From: Arbacia lixula
Taxonomy: Eukaryota > Echinodermata > Echinoidea > Arbacioida > Arbaciidae
Direction: 5' to 3'
DNA length: 64,000 nt
NCBI GenBank assembly: GCA_963669155.1
Contig: OZ022596.1
Span: forward strand, 310,001 to 374,000
How positions within the stretch are numbered: position 1 is the first letter of the stretch; every line of letters begins with the position of its first letter. This document shows, one piece after another, positions 43,837 to 54,922 of this stretch. Both the position numbers and the translations under genes were made by a program. A model generated the notes under the pieces. That model did no database searches. It saw nothing but the letters and a program-made list of their open reading frames with translations, and was not told where the DNA came from.

Positions 43837-44983
43837 CCTTCTATGAATATTCATGAGTATTCTGGGAACGTGATTGGTCAATTGATGATCGCAGACTACA
43901 AAATAATTTGACTATATCTGCCTCAGCTCCGGATATTTTTCATTATATTCCACATACTAAGAATGTTGCTATATGATTGGTCAAGGGTTGATCACGTGAT
44001 GAGGCGTAGTTTTTCCTATCAGATCACCTGAGAATAAAAGTTCGTTAGGTGATAGTACTTTTTGGTTTCGCTGATCTCTTCACTCCTCACAGTCCTAATG
44101 CGTGAGTAATATTTTGAGTACGCGCGAAATAAAAGTGCGTTACACTCGGACTATCAGCTCCCACTAGCGCGTCCAAACGCGCGTCATAATGCGCGTCCTA
44201 ATTAAACGCGCGTCATAATGCGCGTCCTAATTAACGCGCATCCTAACGCGTGTTCCCCATGGCAGCGGCTCGGGGTTAGGTAGAGAAGTAATCGTTACTT
44301 TTGTACGTCAAATTGGCATTTTTGGTACAGATAGTTGGTTTGAGATGTGGAATATAAATCAAATAATCAACTTTTGGTTTCAGGCAATGAGACGAACCAT
44401 CACTTCCTCGGCGATCTGAATGTATACGCTATCTTTCCTCAGCTGCGCTTCGGAAAGATAGCTACATCCAGCTCGCCTCGGAAGTGATAGTTTATCCCAT
44501 CACCTTCACCAACGTTGATTATTTGTTTACTATCTTTTCATGGGGAGGACTGCGCATGCTCTATTTACTATTTTCTTCCTTGGCACTACTGCGCATGCTC
44601 TCTACCTGAGCGGGCGTAAATTAGTGCGCGCATGAATGCAGTGCGCGGTGTGTTGCGCATATACCTGGGATGAACCGATATCGAGAAAGAGAGAAAAAAA
44701 GGCGACATACAACCACATGGTGTTACCGAAAGTTTTACTATTCTTCTAAATAGTATTTATTAGTTATTGTTTTACAAAAGGGATATAAAACAAATATACC
44801 AAGCATTGAGTTCGAAAGTATAGTGAAAATTAACCATCTTCGGAGGGACTGGCATAAGTTACTATTTTTTCCTCGGGGGCTTCGCCCCTCGGAAAAAAAT
44901 AGTTCTATGCCACTCCCTCCTCAGATAGATAATTTCCACTATACAATCTCACAGCTTGGTATATTTGTATAATATAACGCACA
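43837..44983 (+). mobile_element. Crypton-like repeat, copy 2
   Basis: This shares its ends and several internal blocks with the reverse complement of 26588-27352. It starts near ATATCCCTTCTATGAATATT and ends near CTTGGTATATTTGTATAATA, with the palindromic TATAGTG(G/A)AAAT arms around 44815-44945 and a GC-rich loop (CTCGGGGGCTTCGCCCCTCGG). It has a GC-rich, CpG-bearing segment at about 44150-44260 with repeated AACGCGCGTCATAATGCGCG phrases that copy 1 lacks. It lacks the coding segment found in copy 1. It is nested inside the iteron-TIR element. Confidence 0.75.
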
Positions 44984-45217
44984 GAGGTGGGACCGATTCG
45001 ATGGTACGTTGACTGTCGACTATTCTTTCAATCATATATGCCTATATTCTAATGGTCTAATCCATTGGTCGTATAGAAACAAGGCAATTGGATAAAATTT
45101 GGGCGATTCAAAATCACTAGCTTTATTGGTAAAGGGCGTTACTACGTTTGTGGTTGAAACTATTGCATTTGTGGGTAAAGTGTTATTACATTTGTGGGAG
45201 TTATTACATTTGTGGGT

Positions 45218-45364
45218 GTCTCGTACACCCACAAATGATCAACGATCCATCACATCGGTTCCTCCTGTCTGTGTTATATGACCATTTGGACTGATTCGTC
45301 AGTTCGTGTGACCACCGAAAAATCATTTATTTATTTATTTGCTAGAAACAAGTGCTAGTACCCA
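45218..45364. other. Short flanking sequence
   Basis: Includes one more solitary CCCACAAATG box (45228-45237) and an ATTT repeat near 45327-45341. No gene. Confidence 0.5.
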
Positions 45365-46904
45365 AGCCTCAATATGAAGTCTGAACTACAAACACTTGAC
45401 AAATGCTTCAATTTACTACTCTTCTTGTCAAACACTTTGTCACTCACGAGCTCTCGAGCGCGATGGTACTCATATGCTGAGTGATATGAATGTGCATCTC
45501 ACTTTCCCCTCAAATCGATTCTTTCTTGCCTGTAGGCCTACAATGGCCAATTTCCTGCTTCACATCGTCCACTCAATCAATTTGGAGTGGTTCTTTGTAC
45601 CGTTCAAATATTAAACAAATTACATCACACAAATCATGACTTCATGCAGAAACTGTTCTGCTTGAAATATAATTGTGCTTTATTTCCGCCGTACGAAACT
45701 CGTCAGTACATACACTTATAATAACTTTTACCCTTCATAAAATGTTCTCGCAGTTATAGTGTGATGTGCGAGTGGGTATTTGAGGTTATTTAAATCGGAT
45801 CATTTCGAAAAAGGTACTTCTTTGGTATAACCAATTTGCAAAGTATGTGGGCATTGTAGTGAAACACGTTGGGTACTGATTTTTATGCCTTACATAGTTG
45901 ATGTATTGCTTACAACAGCACAGAATATAAGTTTGAATAGGTCAATCTCATATAACATGAACCCCACCAAATATGACGCCCCCCCCCCCCTCATTCGATT
46001 TTAATCTAACTATAGGTTTCTATTCCGATCAAACAGTTAATGACTTAAAGTTATGAGACTTTGTTCAAGTGGGAGCCGATGTGTGTAGCACAATAACACA
46101 TTATCCCAACCGTTATATTTGCTAAAGATATGAATTACAAACACAATAGGATGCGAGCTAGGAAATACAAACACCATTATGGTGAAGGTGCAATACAGAT
46201 AAATTAAATGTAAATATACGAGCGATCTTATCAAAAACATGACTTTTGTTCGCCGTAGATGGTACAATATCAATCAAAACAAATTACCGAAGGAATACTC
46301 GATTGACGTAAACAGAACGTACAAGGTATGCCAATGTTCTGGGATTGAGGGTATTATATTTTTCAGTGCTTTTCATTGGCTTTCTCTATCGTTGATGACT
46401 ATCTTTACACGAAAAATATTATATAGATATATGACGATACATTTGCATGAGTGTGTAGGTTATTGTGCTTTTTATATGATTATGGTATATATTTCAGGAT
46501 ATGACTATCAAATTATGCATTTGTCTTCATAAGTGATGACCTTTCTATACTTCAGTTTGTAACTCGGCAAATGTGTTTAGCATTGTAATCTGTTGTGTAT
46601 TATGACTACGTGACTTAAGTCAGGTAAGCTATTACGTGGCTATGTCACGCGATTTTTGAACTTGAACATTGAGCTTGATTATTAATTACAGATAAGCAAA
46701 ACAAACAACTGATAGGAATATGCTCTTACCAACGAGAACGTCTGACTCATATGAACTCACTCTTCCTGGCCGTAGATGGGGTAATAGTACCCTTTCCGAA
46801 AAGCTTGGCCAGCTCGGTTTCAATAGAGTACCTAAGTGGTGTCGTCATAGAAATTGTTATGCAAGTCTCTGGTTCTAAACAACATCCCTCAAGAGAGAGA
46901 CTTA

Positions 46905-47033
46905 CTTGTCCGACATTGTCTACCGGGCTAGTTTCGGGCACTCCTAATGAGAGGCTCCGATGTGATGACCACTGCTTGCTCTACCTATATAGTTCAGAAA
47001 CACTTGTCTTGACAACATGCTCATATGACGTCA
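46905..47033 (-). promoter_or_regulatory. Possible minus-strand core promoter with CRE, TATA box and short first exon
   Basis: Reading leftward: a palindromic CRE TGACGTCA (47026-47033), a TATA-like element TATATAGG (46985-46991), then about 60 bases later ATGTCGGACAA followed at once by the donor-like GTAAGT (near 46904). Spacing fits a TATA promoter with a start about 30 bases downstream and a tiny first coding exon. No downstream acceptor or second exon was confirmed, so this remains a candidate. Confidence 0.35.
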
Positions 47034-47047
47034 CACTTCGGTACTCC

Positions 47048-47124
47048 ATAGGAGGCAGCATGGCGCATTATTCTGTTGCTATTTGCTCGCTCAACAAAGC
47101 AGCACGCGCCATGTTGCTTCCTAT
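47048..47124. repeat. Inverted repeat, 19-bp arms (17 match)
   Basis: ATAGGAGGCAGCATGGCGC (47048-47066) pairs with GCGCCATGTTGCTTCCTAT (47106-47124) with two mismatches. It lies just upstream of the candidate minus-strand promoter. Confidence 0.7.
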
Positions 47125-47224
47125 TGAAACCAAGTAGAGTTATCGCTGTGTGTAGATGGCTGTGCATCCCGTCCCTAAAGTTTCACTGACGCTTTTATAT
47201 TTGTCAGTGTATGAGAGACTGAAT

Positions 47225-47228
<4 letters not shown>

Positions 47229-47279
<51 letters not shown>

Positions 47280-47362
47280 ACATATGACGCGTGTGTGCTG
47301 AGTGTGCGTGTGTGAAGATGTGTGTTTGTGCGTGTCTACTTGTGTAAGAGAGAGAGAGAGAG

Positions 47363-47404
<42 letters not shown>

Positions 47405-47452
47405 TGTGAGTGTGTGGGTGTGTGTGTGTATGTGTTGTGTGTGTGTGTGATC
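47229..47452. repeat. GA and GT microsatellites
   Basis: A long GA run (about 47229-47271), another GA run from 47347, then GT repeats to about 47452. Frames across them are artefacts. Confidence 0.95.
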
Positions 47453-47573
47453 AGCATCTTGTAACATTGTAATATTTGAATCATATTTGTCAAATCCCCA
47501 TTCCTCATGTATCCCTCTCCACACGCTTTCAAACTTGTACTTTCTCTGATGTCCGTTCCCCTTATTTCTGTTC

Positions 47574-47730
47574 CTCTCTGTCTCTGTCTCTCTCTCTCTT
47601 TCCGTCTCTTTCCTTATCGCCACCCCCCTCCCCATGTCTTCCTGTCATCTTCTTTCTCTCTCTAATTGATATCTTGATACCCCCCCCTCTCTTTATATCC
47701 CTTGCTTTGTCTCGTTATGTCTCTCTACCC

Positions 47731-47762
<32 letters not shown>

Positions 47763-47772
47763 TTCTCTCTTT
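47574..47772. repeat. CT-rich microsatellite stretch
   Basis: CT runs at about 47574-47610, 47650-47665 and 47740-47772 with C-runs between. This forms a polypyrimidine stretch facing the GA runs 300 bases to the left. Confidence 0.95.
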
Positions 47773-50713
47773 TTCGTCCTCTAAGTAATAAATGCCTACC
47801 TTCCGTTTTCTCTTTTTGACAAATCAAACCTTCATCTATTAGAAAGTACAAGTATTAGTTTCAGGTCATAAACAAAAAAAACACAAGAATTTGATATATC
47901 TTTGCTGCTGCACTCCGACCAGCTGCCCTGGGATCAAAACAACAACAATAGATGAGAGGGTGGGATATAGCATGTACGTACAGGGGAAGCCATAAGGAAA
48001 TGAAGATCCATTTTTTTTTATTGTGGCAGGTAATAAATTGACAAATTGCAGAGAATTGTAAAATTTGCTTTAAAATTCGCTTTATTACGCCATGCAGCCA
48101 GATCTTATAACCATAAACGGTATAACACCATCACAATGGTATCGATCATTCCTTTCAGCTACCGTGACAGTGCTTGATGTAAGTGCGATACATTACAAGG
48201 GACCTAGTTGAGCTTTTATACGACACTTCTTGAAGATAATGAAGATTTCCTTAATTGCCTAATGTATCACTCTTCATATCAGTCAATGTGCAGCTCATGA
48301 ACATGTCTAGGCAATGACACTTTTCTTCCGAGTGATATAAATGCGTAGCCTACTTTCGTCTTACGTCGATGTAATGTTAATTGGGAATATCCAGCTTCCA
48401 TGTATTTCCGAGAAGAAAAAATTATTGTAACCAAGCCTCATTATGAATAATTGTGAATTGCATACATGTTACGAAATGTGTCATGTATTACTCTTCGTGT
48501 CAAACACTGTCACTCACAAGCTCTTGAGCGATGCCACTTGTATGACGAGTGATATGAATGTGTATCTCACTCTCGCCTCACGTCGATTCTACCATGACCG
48601 GTTTCCTCATACACATCATCCACTCAATCAATCTATAGACTGGTGCCTTATAAAGTTAAAAAAATTTGCACCTTTCTGTAAAAATAAATTAACAAAATCT
48701 CCATAATGCGCACGCTTTATATTAAACATCTTATGACTTGCTTTGTATGGTTGGTAGTTAGGGGTTACATAATCGTCAAAGAACACGATTCCGAGAAACA
48801 CGTGCTTATAACTATGCCTCAATATGAAGTTTTAACTACTATGCATACGTGTGAAAGATGCATCACTTTTCGTGTCAAACTCTGCTACTCACAAACCCTT
48901 GAGCAATACCACTCGTATGCCGAGTGATATGAATGTGCAGCCTACTTTGGCCTCATGTCGATTCTACCACGACCCGTTCTCGCTCTACACCATCCACTCA
49001 ATCAATTTGGAGTGGTGTCTTATATAATTCAAATGATTTGAAGAGGACAGATTCAAGACAAGAAAACACAATTTACTTCAGGTATGCGAGAAGGTTTGGG
49101 AATTGTTGCGTCCTGATATCAATAGTTGCTTTCTTTCTGGTCAGTGACTATCAAATTACACGGAATATTTATATCATATCACGACCAAGTAGTATACATG
49201 CACTATAAACATGGTGTTTTCTTGTGCAGGCAAAATTAAAAAAAAAAAAAAACTTTTAAAGTGTGTCCGCGTAACGGAGGTCCATGCTTATAGTGAAATT
49301 GGTGTGGTAGCACTGTTTCTACACATGAATCATGTGAACATCAGACTAGTATTTTGATCTGTTAACTGTATCAAGGCTCGTGATTTGGACGTGGAAATGC
49401 AAACGTTACAATGACCAAACACAGAAGGAAGAGACAACCAAACAAAAAGAAAGAACGACAGAAGGACAATCAATCGATCAATCAATCAGTCAATCAATTC
49501 ATGAAGTGTACAATAAAAATTCACATCTCAGTTTCAACAGCATTGAACTTTGAACTGACAAGCCCTGTGTCTGCAGTATGTTCCAGATTGACGATGTACG
49601 CTGACGCACCGTAGGTGGCGTAGTTCCCGTCCAGACTCGCCTAATGGATACGTATGAATTAAGGACAAGGGAATTAAAGGGAAAATTTTGATTCAATCCT
49701 TGTTACAATCAAGTTTCTGTTAACACTTACAAGTATAGCTTGAAACCCCCGGTCTGCAATCTTCTCCAAATTCACGATATATGCTGACACGCCATAAACG
49801 GCAAAATGTTCAATGTTAAATGGATGTGTATTTGTAAGGGGAGGGGGACGATTACAAATTCTATAATTTATTTCAAATCCACCCCTTGTTACAACTAATA
49901 CATGTAATATGTGTTGTGTATGACTTCCGCCATTGATTGATAACTGAATTTACAACGAAATTGTTTCGGTATACCTCCATGTTCCTGATTATTTTGAACA
50001 GATAGGTGCAATCTCCTACAACAATTCTAAATCACTCTTTATACTTTTTACGATTGATTCTTAAGTACGTTTTATCGTGACAAGATCTCTACGAGTGGTA
50101 CATTATTCCTCATACACGAGTATGACACTATATATTTTAATGTAAGGAACCTATGAATTAAGAGCTGATTATTTCAAATATCATTTAGAAAACGAAATGA
50201 AACTTTCAACTGAACTTTGTTCTGTTTGGGGTTAATTGTAACAGTGTGTGCATGTCGAAAGTAGTTAAACAAAACAATGAATAAATCGAGTATTCCGTGT
50301 TGATATGAACAAGCCATGTCCCCCGAGTAATACTGCCGAAAATACACCAATACAGGCCTGTGCCAACTCGCCATAACCATGACAGCCCATGACTTACTCT
50401 CGGCTAGTAATTCTTAGGAGTAATTCGCGTGAGAACTAAATGATGTACACTCTAAACTTGAGACCTGCGTCTTTAAAGATAACGCTACACTTTGTCACGC
50501 CATGTGATGATATCCCTATAAAATTTCTGCTTACCATATTCATGCCTCTTTATGGAAAAACAAACAACCATTTCAGATATAAAGATAACCATCACTAAAG
50601 TCCAAGAAGACAATGGCAATGATATTTTCATTTAAGAATCCCGGGGCAAGCTATCACGACCTGGTAGTCTTCTGGATCAGACGTAATTATACTACTTATA
50701 CTCAACAAGCACA

Positions 50714-50891
50714 GGGCTGTCTTACACTAAAAGTAAAGTTGTGATTAAACACAACTTGCGTTGAACATAAATCGCAAATTGCACATAGATAGTTGTAATT
50801 GAATGCAAAGTTGCTTTTAATTTTAAGCAGGTGCGTTTAATTTTGGGGCTTCATTTTGGGATTAATCGTAACTTTTAGTGCAAGACGGCCC
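50714..50891. mobile_element. MITE in tandem unit 1 (GGGC-TGTCTTACACTAAAAGT ends)
   Basis: The 21-base left end (50714-50734) and the inverted right end (50871-50891) match at 19 of 21 positions. The interior carries further partly inverted TTGTGATTAAACACAACTT/TTAATCGTAACTT blocks. About 178 bp and non-coding. A related right end (AAGACGGCCCTGG) occurs at 61205-61217. Confidence 0.8.
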
Positions 50892-51735
50892 AGGTCCACT
50901 GATCTCCCCACTAACCCAGGTCTGCAGATTTTATGATGTACGCTGACACGCCGTAGGTGGCGTAGTTCCAGTTCAGACTCACCTCATGAGTGTGTACGTG
51001 TATGTATGCGGGCAGGGTAATGAACGGAAAAACTTCGATATTCCCTCCTTCTTACAGTCAACTATGTGTTTATTAGCTCGTCGTGAGGCCCCTGATGTGC
51101 AATCTTCTCCAAGTCCATCCTGTATACTGAAACTCCGTAAATGGCAAAATATGGAATATTGAATAGATGTGTATGAGGGACGGTAAGGTCATAAATAAAT
51201 TGTGTAAATTATTTTCATATTAATATTTGTGTTGTGTACGTTTTTTTAACAGTGGTGCATGTCGGGAAATGGTTCAATAAAACAAAGAATAAATCGAATA
51301 TTCGTTGTTGATATGAACAAGTCATGTCCTCCGAGCCTTCAAACCTATAGTACACCAAAAACGGCCTGTGTCAACGCGCCATAACCATGGCAACCTATGG
51401 CGTGCGCTCGGATAGTAATTCTTGGGAGTTATTTGTGAGAGAACTAATGATGTTGACTCTAAACTTGAGACCTTCGTCCTTCAAGATAACGCTACACTTT
51501 GTAACGCCATGTAATAAAATCCCTATACAAAAATGTACAAGTTCTGCTTTCCCTATTCACGCTTCTTTATTTACAGAAAAACCAAACAATCTTTTCAGAT
51601 ATGAAGATAATAATTCCAAGTCAAAGTCCAAGTAGACGATACCAAGGTGTTTTCGTTAAAGGAACCCGGGGCAAGCCATCACGACCAAGTAGTCTACTGC
51701 CTTAGACGTAGTTATACTACTTATACAAAACAAGC

Positions 51736-51969
51736 CCAGGGCCATGTTGCATTGCAGGCTGTCAATTATTGTAACTTACTATCAATGGTATCTACAATGG
51801 CAAGAGCCAATGCGCTATCATCATTGTACCGGTTAACATGGTGGTTAACATCAATGGTAACTACCATGGCAACAGATGAAATAATGAGAGATCATTGGTT
51901 ATTGCCATGGCAGATACCATTAAGGGTAAGTTACAATAATTGACAACCTACAATGCAACATGGCCCTGG
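51736..51969. mobile_element. MITE in tandem unit 2, 44-bp TIRs
   Basis: Bases 51736-51779 and 51926-51969 are inverted copies with two mismatches in 44, beginning CCAGGGCCATGTTGCATTG. The centre contains ATGGTAACTACCATGG-type palindromic phrases. A diverged relative with TCAATGGTAACTACC lies at about 54655-54785. Non-coding. Confidence 0.85.
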
Positions 51970-53575
51970 TCTGCAGAATTTTCCAGATTTGGCGATATAC
52001 GCGAAAACGCCGTAGGTGGCGCAGTTTCTAGTTCAGACCACAGACGTACTTCAGACTCGCCTAATACCAGTAGGCGTGTAAGAAATGTGATTGTATGAGG
52101 GCAAGGTGATTAAAAGGAAAACTTCGAAAACTTTTGCAATCTTCTCCATATTTACGCTTTTTGCTGTCAAGCAGTAAATGGCAAAATGTTAAATATTAAA
52201 TGGCTGTATATGCCTATCTGTGAGGGTAAAGAATATACAAAATGTGTAGATTATTTCAATTCCACTCCTTATTACAACTAATTCGTGTTGTGAAAGACTG
52301 CAGCGCATATGATTCTGCATACATGTACTTCTATGTTCCTCATTATGTTGAACAGATGGGTGTAATATATATTTCCTAATGCAGTCATCATGCCCTCTCG
52401 ATCTCCCTTTTATTTTCACAATTGAATTTTTAAGCCAGTTTGGTCGTGACAAGCTGTTTATCGTTTATATTAGAGGCCTAAGAATTAAAAAATAATGAAA
52501 TTAATACATTGTGTACAGCTCGAAAGGGAACGTTAAACTTAACTTTGTTCTGGGGGGGGAGTTGTAATGGTGTGTGCATGTCGGAAAAGGGTTAAACAAA
52601 ACAATTAATTAATCGAATATTCCATGTTGATATGAACAAACCATTTCCCCGAATTATTAAGCCTATAAGCACAAATAAAAGCTTGTGTCAACTCACCATA
52701 ACCATGGCAACCCAAGGCTTAAACTCAGCTAATAATTCTTTGGAGTAATTCGTGCAAGAGCTAATGATGTTTACTCTAAACATGAGATATCCGTCTTTAA
52801 AGATAACGGTACACTTTGTCACGCCATGTAGTGAAATCCATGTACAAGTTCTGTTTGCCCTTTTCATGCCTCTTATAGAAAAACCAAACAATCATTTCAG
52901 ATATGAAGATAATAATTCGCAAAGTCCAAGTAGACGATGCCAAGGTGTTTCCATTTGATGATCCCGGGGCAAGCCAGCACGACCTGGTAGTCTACTAGTT
53001 CAGACGTATGACAAGCGCAGATCTGCAGTCTTTTCCTGATCTGACGATGTACGCAACACACCGTAGGTGGCGTAGTTCCAGTTCAGACTCGCCTCATGAG
53101 TGTGTAACAAATGTGTCAAATATGAGGGCAAGTAAATTAAAGGGAAAGCTTCGATATTAACTCCTTGTTAATATCTAATAATTCAGTTTGAGACCTCTGG
53201 TCTGCAATCTTCTCAAACGTCACGATGGATGTTGACACGCGTAAAAGACAAAATGTTGAATATTGAAAAGATGTGTATGTGTAAGGGATCAGGTAATACA
53301 CCGATTGCGCAAATCATTTCAAATCCACTCCTTGTTACAATTGAGTTGTGTGTGAGACTGCATTTGATTATGGTGTGCATTTGAACCGATTATATTTCAG
53401 CATATCTCCATGTTCCTGATTATGTTGAATAGATGAGTGTAACATATTACTAATTCCCTCTCTCCCCTTTTCACGGTTGGTCGTATCAAGATGTCTCTAC
53501 CTATACTCTAGTGTGACACTACATATCTGCTATATACAGGATTGCGTCAACTGATATTCGCCACAACCGAGGGCT

Positions 53576-53792
53576 TAAAGGTATAGTTTACCTTGAAGAT
53601 AAGTGGCTTTGCTTTCCTTTCAATAAAAGCAGAAGAATGAAAGAAACAAAGTAAATAACTGTTATAACTTTCTTATCCTTTGACGGATTGTCATCAAACC
53701 TTCACTAATATCTTTTATTCATGTGTCTGTTTTTTTAGTTCAACCAACTTACTTTCAGTGTGAGCTATCCCTTTCAAGATGATTCATTCATA
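53576..53792. mobile_element. MITE-like element in the last tandem interval
   Basis: The ends TTAAAGGTATAGTTTACCTTGA and, inverted, TTGAAAGGGATAGCTCACACTG are imperfect TIRs of about 22 bases. The interior (TCCTTTGACGGATTGTCATC) looks like a repeat that I recall as widespread in marine invertebrates. Non-coding. Confidence 0.6.
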
Positions 53793-54922
53793 ATACGTGG
53801 GAGAACATAATGCATGTAGCTGAAGATGTTTATTCTAAACTTGAAACCTAAGTTTATGCAGATAATGACACACTTTTTAACTCCATCTAATATATAATAA
53901 TAATAAAACACATCGTTTCTGCCTGCCTGTTTCTGCCTCTTTATTTGCCAACCTTAGAAATGAAGACAATAACTCGCAAAGTCCAAGTAGACGCTGCAAA
54001 CAGTAGACAAGCAAACTTGTAACACTGTGTCAACACATAAGTCATTTATTTGTAATGGATATCAAATTATAGTTGTGTTAAGTACTATTACACCTGTGGT
54101 AAATTTAATGCTATTCTGCATGAACATGTGTCTATTGGTGATTGCAGGATACAGGGAAGGAATCATCACGAAGAATACAGATTTTTGAAATATCAATTTG
54201 ACTTTTTTCTCCTACTCTTTTTAGTGTGGTTACCCTCTTCTGTGGTTTATATATTTATATTCTATTCATGTTCTTGTGCATATTTTTGTTCAGGTAAATT
54301 TGAATGTACATAATGATAATATACTTGAAATTTAACACAAGGCAAGGTAATGTGTATTGTAGAAATAGATAGAAGGGGAGGTGAGATGGGTGTGGTTGTG
54401 ATGTGAACAAGACTATGCAGTTGCAATGGGCACGCAAAGAAGGTATTGAAACAAAATATGAAGTAAAGGGGACAGAAGGACGCTTTAAACAAGTCCATGA
54501 AGTAAAAAATTTGCCCCTTATATTATGTCTTAAAATATCATCCGTTGGTACCTAGTGTAATTTCATGTCAAGCTATCTTGAATGGAACTTTTTGTTCATC
54601 GACTTAAGTGGTTCCAGTTTGATTAACATGGTCAAGAAAACATTCAACGTTTCAGCTCGTACATTAATGGTAACTCTGATATCAATGGTAACTACCTTGG
54701 TAACATTGCTGGACAGCCAATGAAAGTCAAGGTTTCCATAGAAGTTGCCATTGGTCGCAAAGTTGTCATCAAAGCAGAAGGGCCCAGATTGATGATTTAC
54801 GCTGATACACCGTAGATGGCGTAATTCCAGCTCAGATTAATTCAGAGAAACCTCTCAACTAGCCTAGGTACTGGAAACAACCCAGTATGGTAACAGCTGT
54901 GTCTGGTATGATATACATTTAG

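Larger units (their letters stand above)
42252..45217. mobile_element. About 3-kb element with 90-bp iteron terminal inverted repeats
   Basis: Bases 42252-42341 and 45128-45217 are inverted copies of each other, matching at 81 of 90 positions by my alignment. Each TIR consists of about four boxes of the form CCCACAAATGTAATAA separated by ACTTTA or TTTCA spacers. The left side carries further boxes to about 42410. Inside are a 136-bp satellite and the second copy of the Crypton-like repeat. No transposase is recognisable. Iterated boxes in long TIRs look like transposase binding sites, so I infer a non-autonomous DNA transposon. The family is not one I can name. Confidence 0.75.
45365..49030. 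repeat. Four dispersed copies of a 200-260-bp repeat
   Basis: Copies centred on GAGTGATATGAATGTG lie near 45479, 48330 (shortened), 48547 and 48922. Each has an AAGCCTCA(A/T)TATGAA lead, a CTCACAAGCTCTTGAGC-like block and, in three of them, CATCCACTCAATCAAT. They are in the same orientation, with 217- and 375-base spacing in the right cluster. Between copies the DNA is otherwise without genes, except for the elements annotated separately. Confidence 0.7.
49560..54850 (+). repeat. Tandem array of about 1.05-kb units, four to five copies
   Basis: The anchor GACGATGTACGCTGACAC then CCGTAGGTGGCGTAG recurs with GTAGGTGG at 49611, 50953, 52012, 53063 and (diverged) 54812. Intervals are 1342, 1059, 1051 and 1749. 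Each full unit also contains, in order, a sister of the anchor (GCTGACACGCCATAAACGG), a TCCATGTTCCTGATTATGTT block, GTTGATATGAACAA, a TAACGCTACACTTTGTCACG block and a CCCGGGGCAAGCCATCACGA block. Units 1 and 2 are lengthened by MITEs; the last interval holds another MITE and extra DNA. No coding frame is conserved among the units. Confidence 0.85.

Noticed and set aside
46751..47137. 128-codon plus-strand open frame
   Set aside because: No domain, and it overlaps a promoter-like region and inverted repeat; codon pattern is not convincing.
47140..47784. Several frames on both strands
   Set aside because: They are translations of GA/GT and CT microsatellites.
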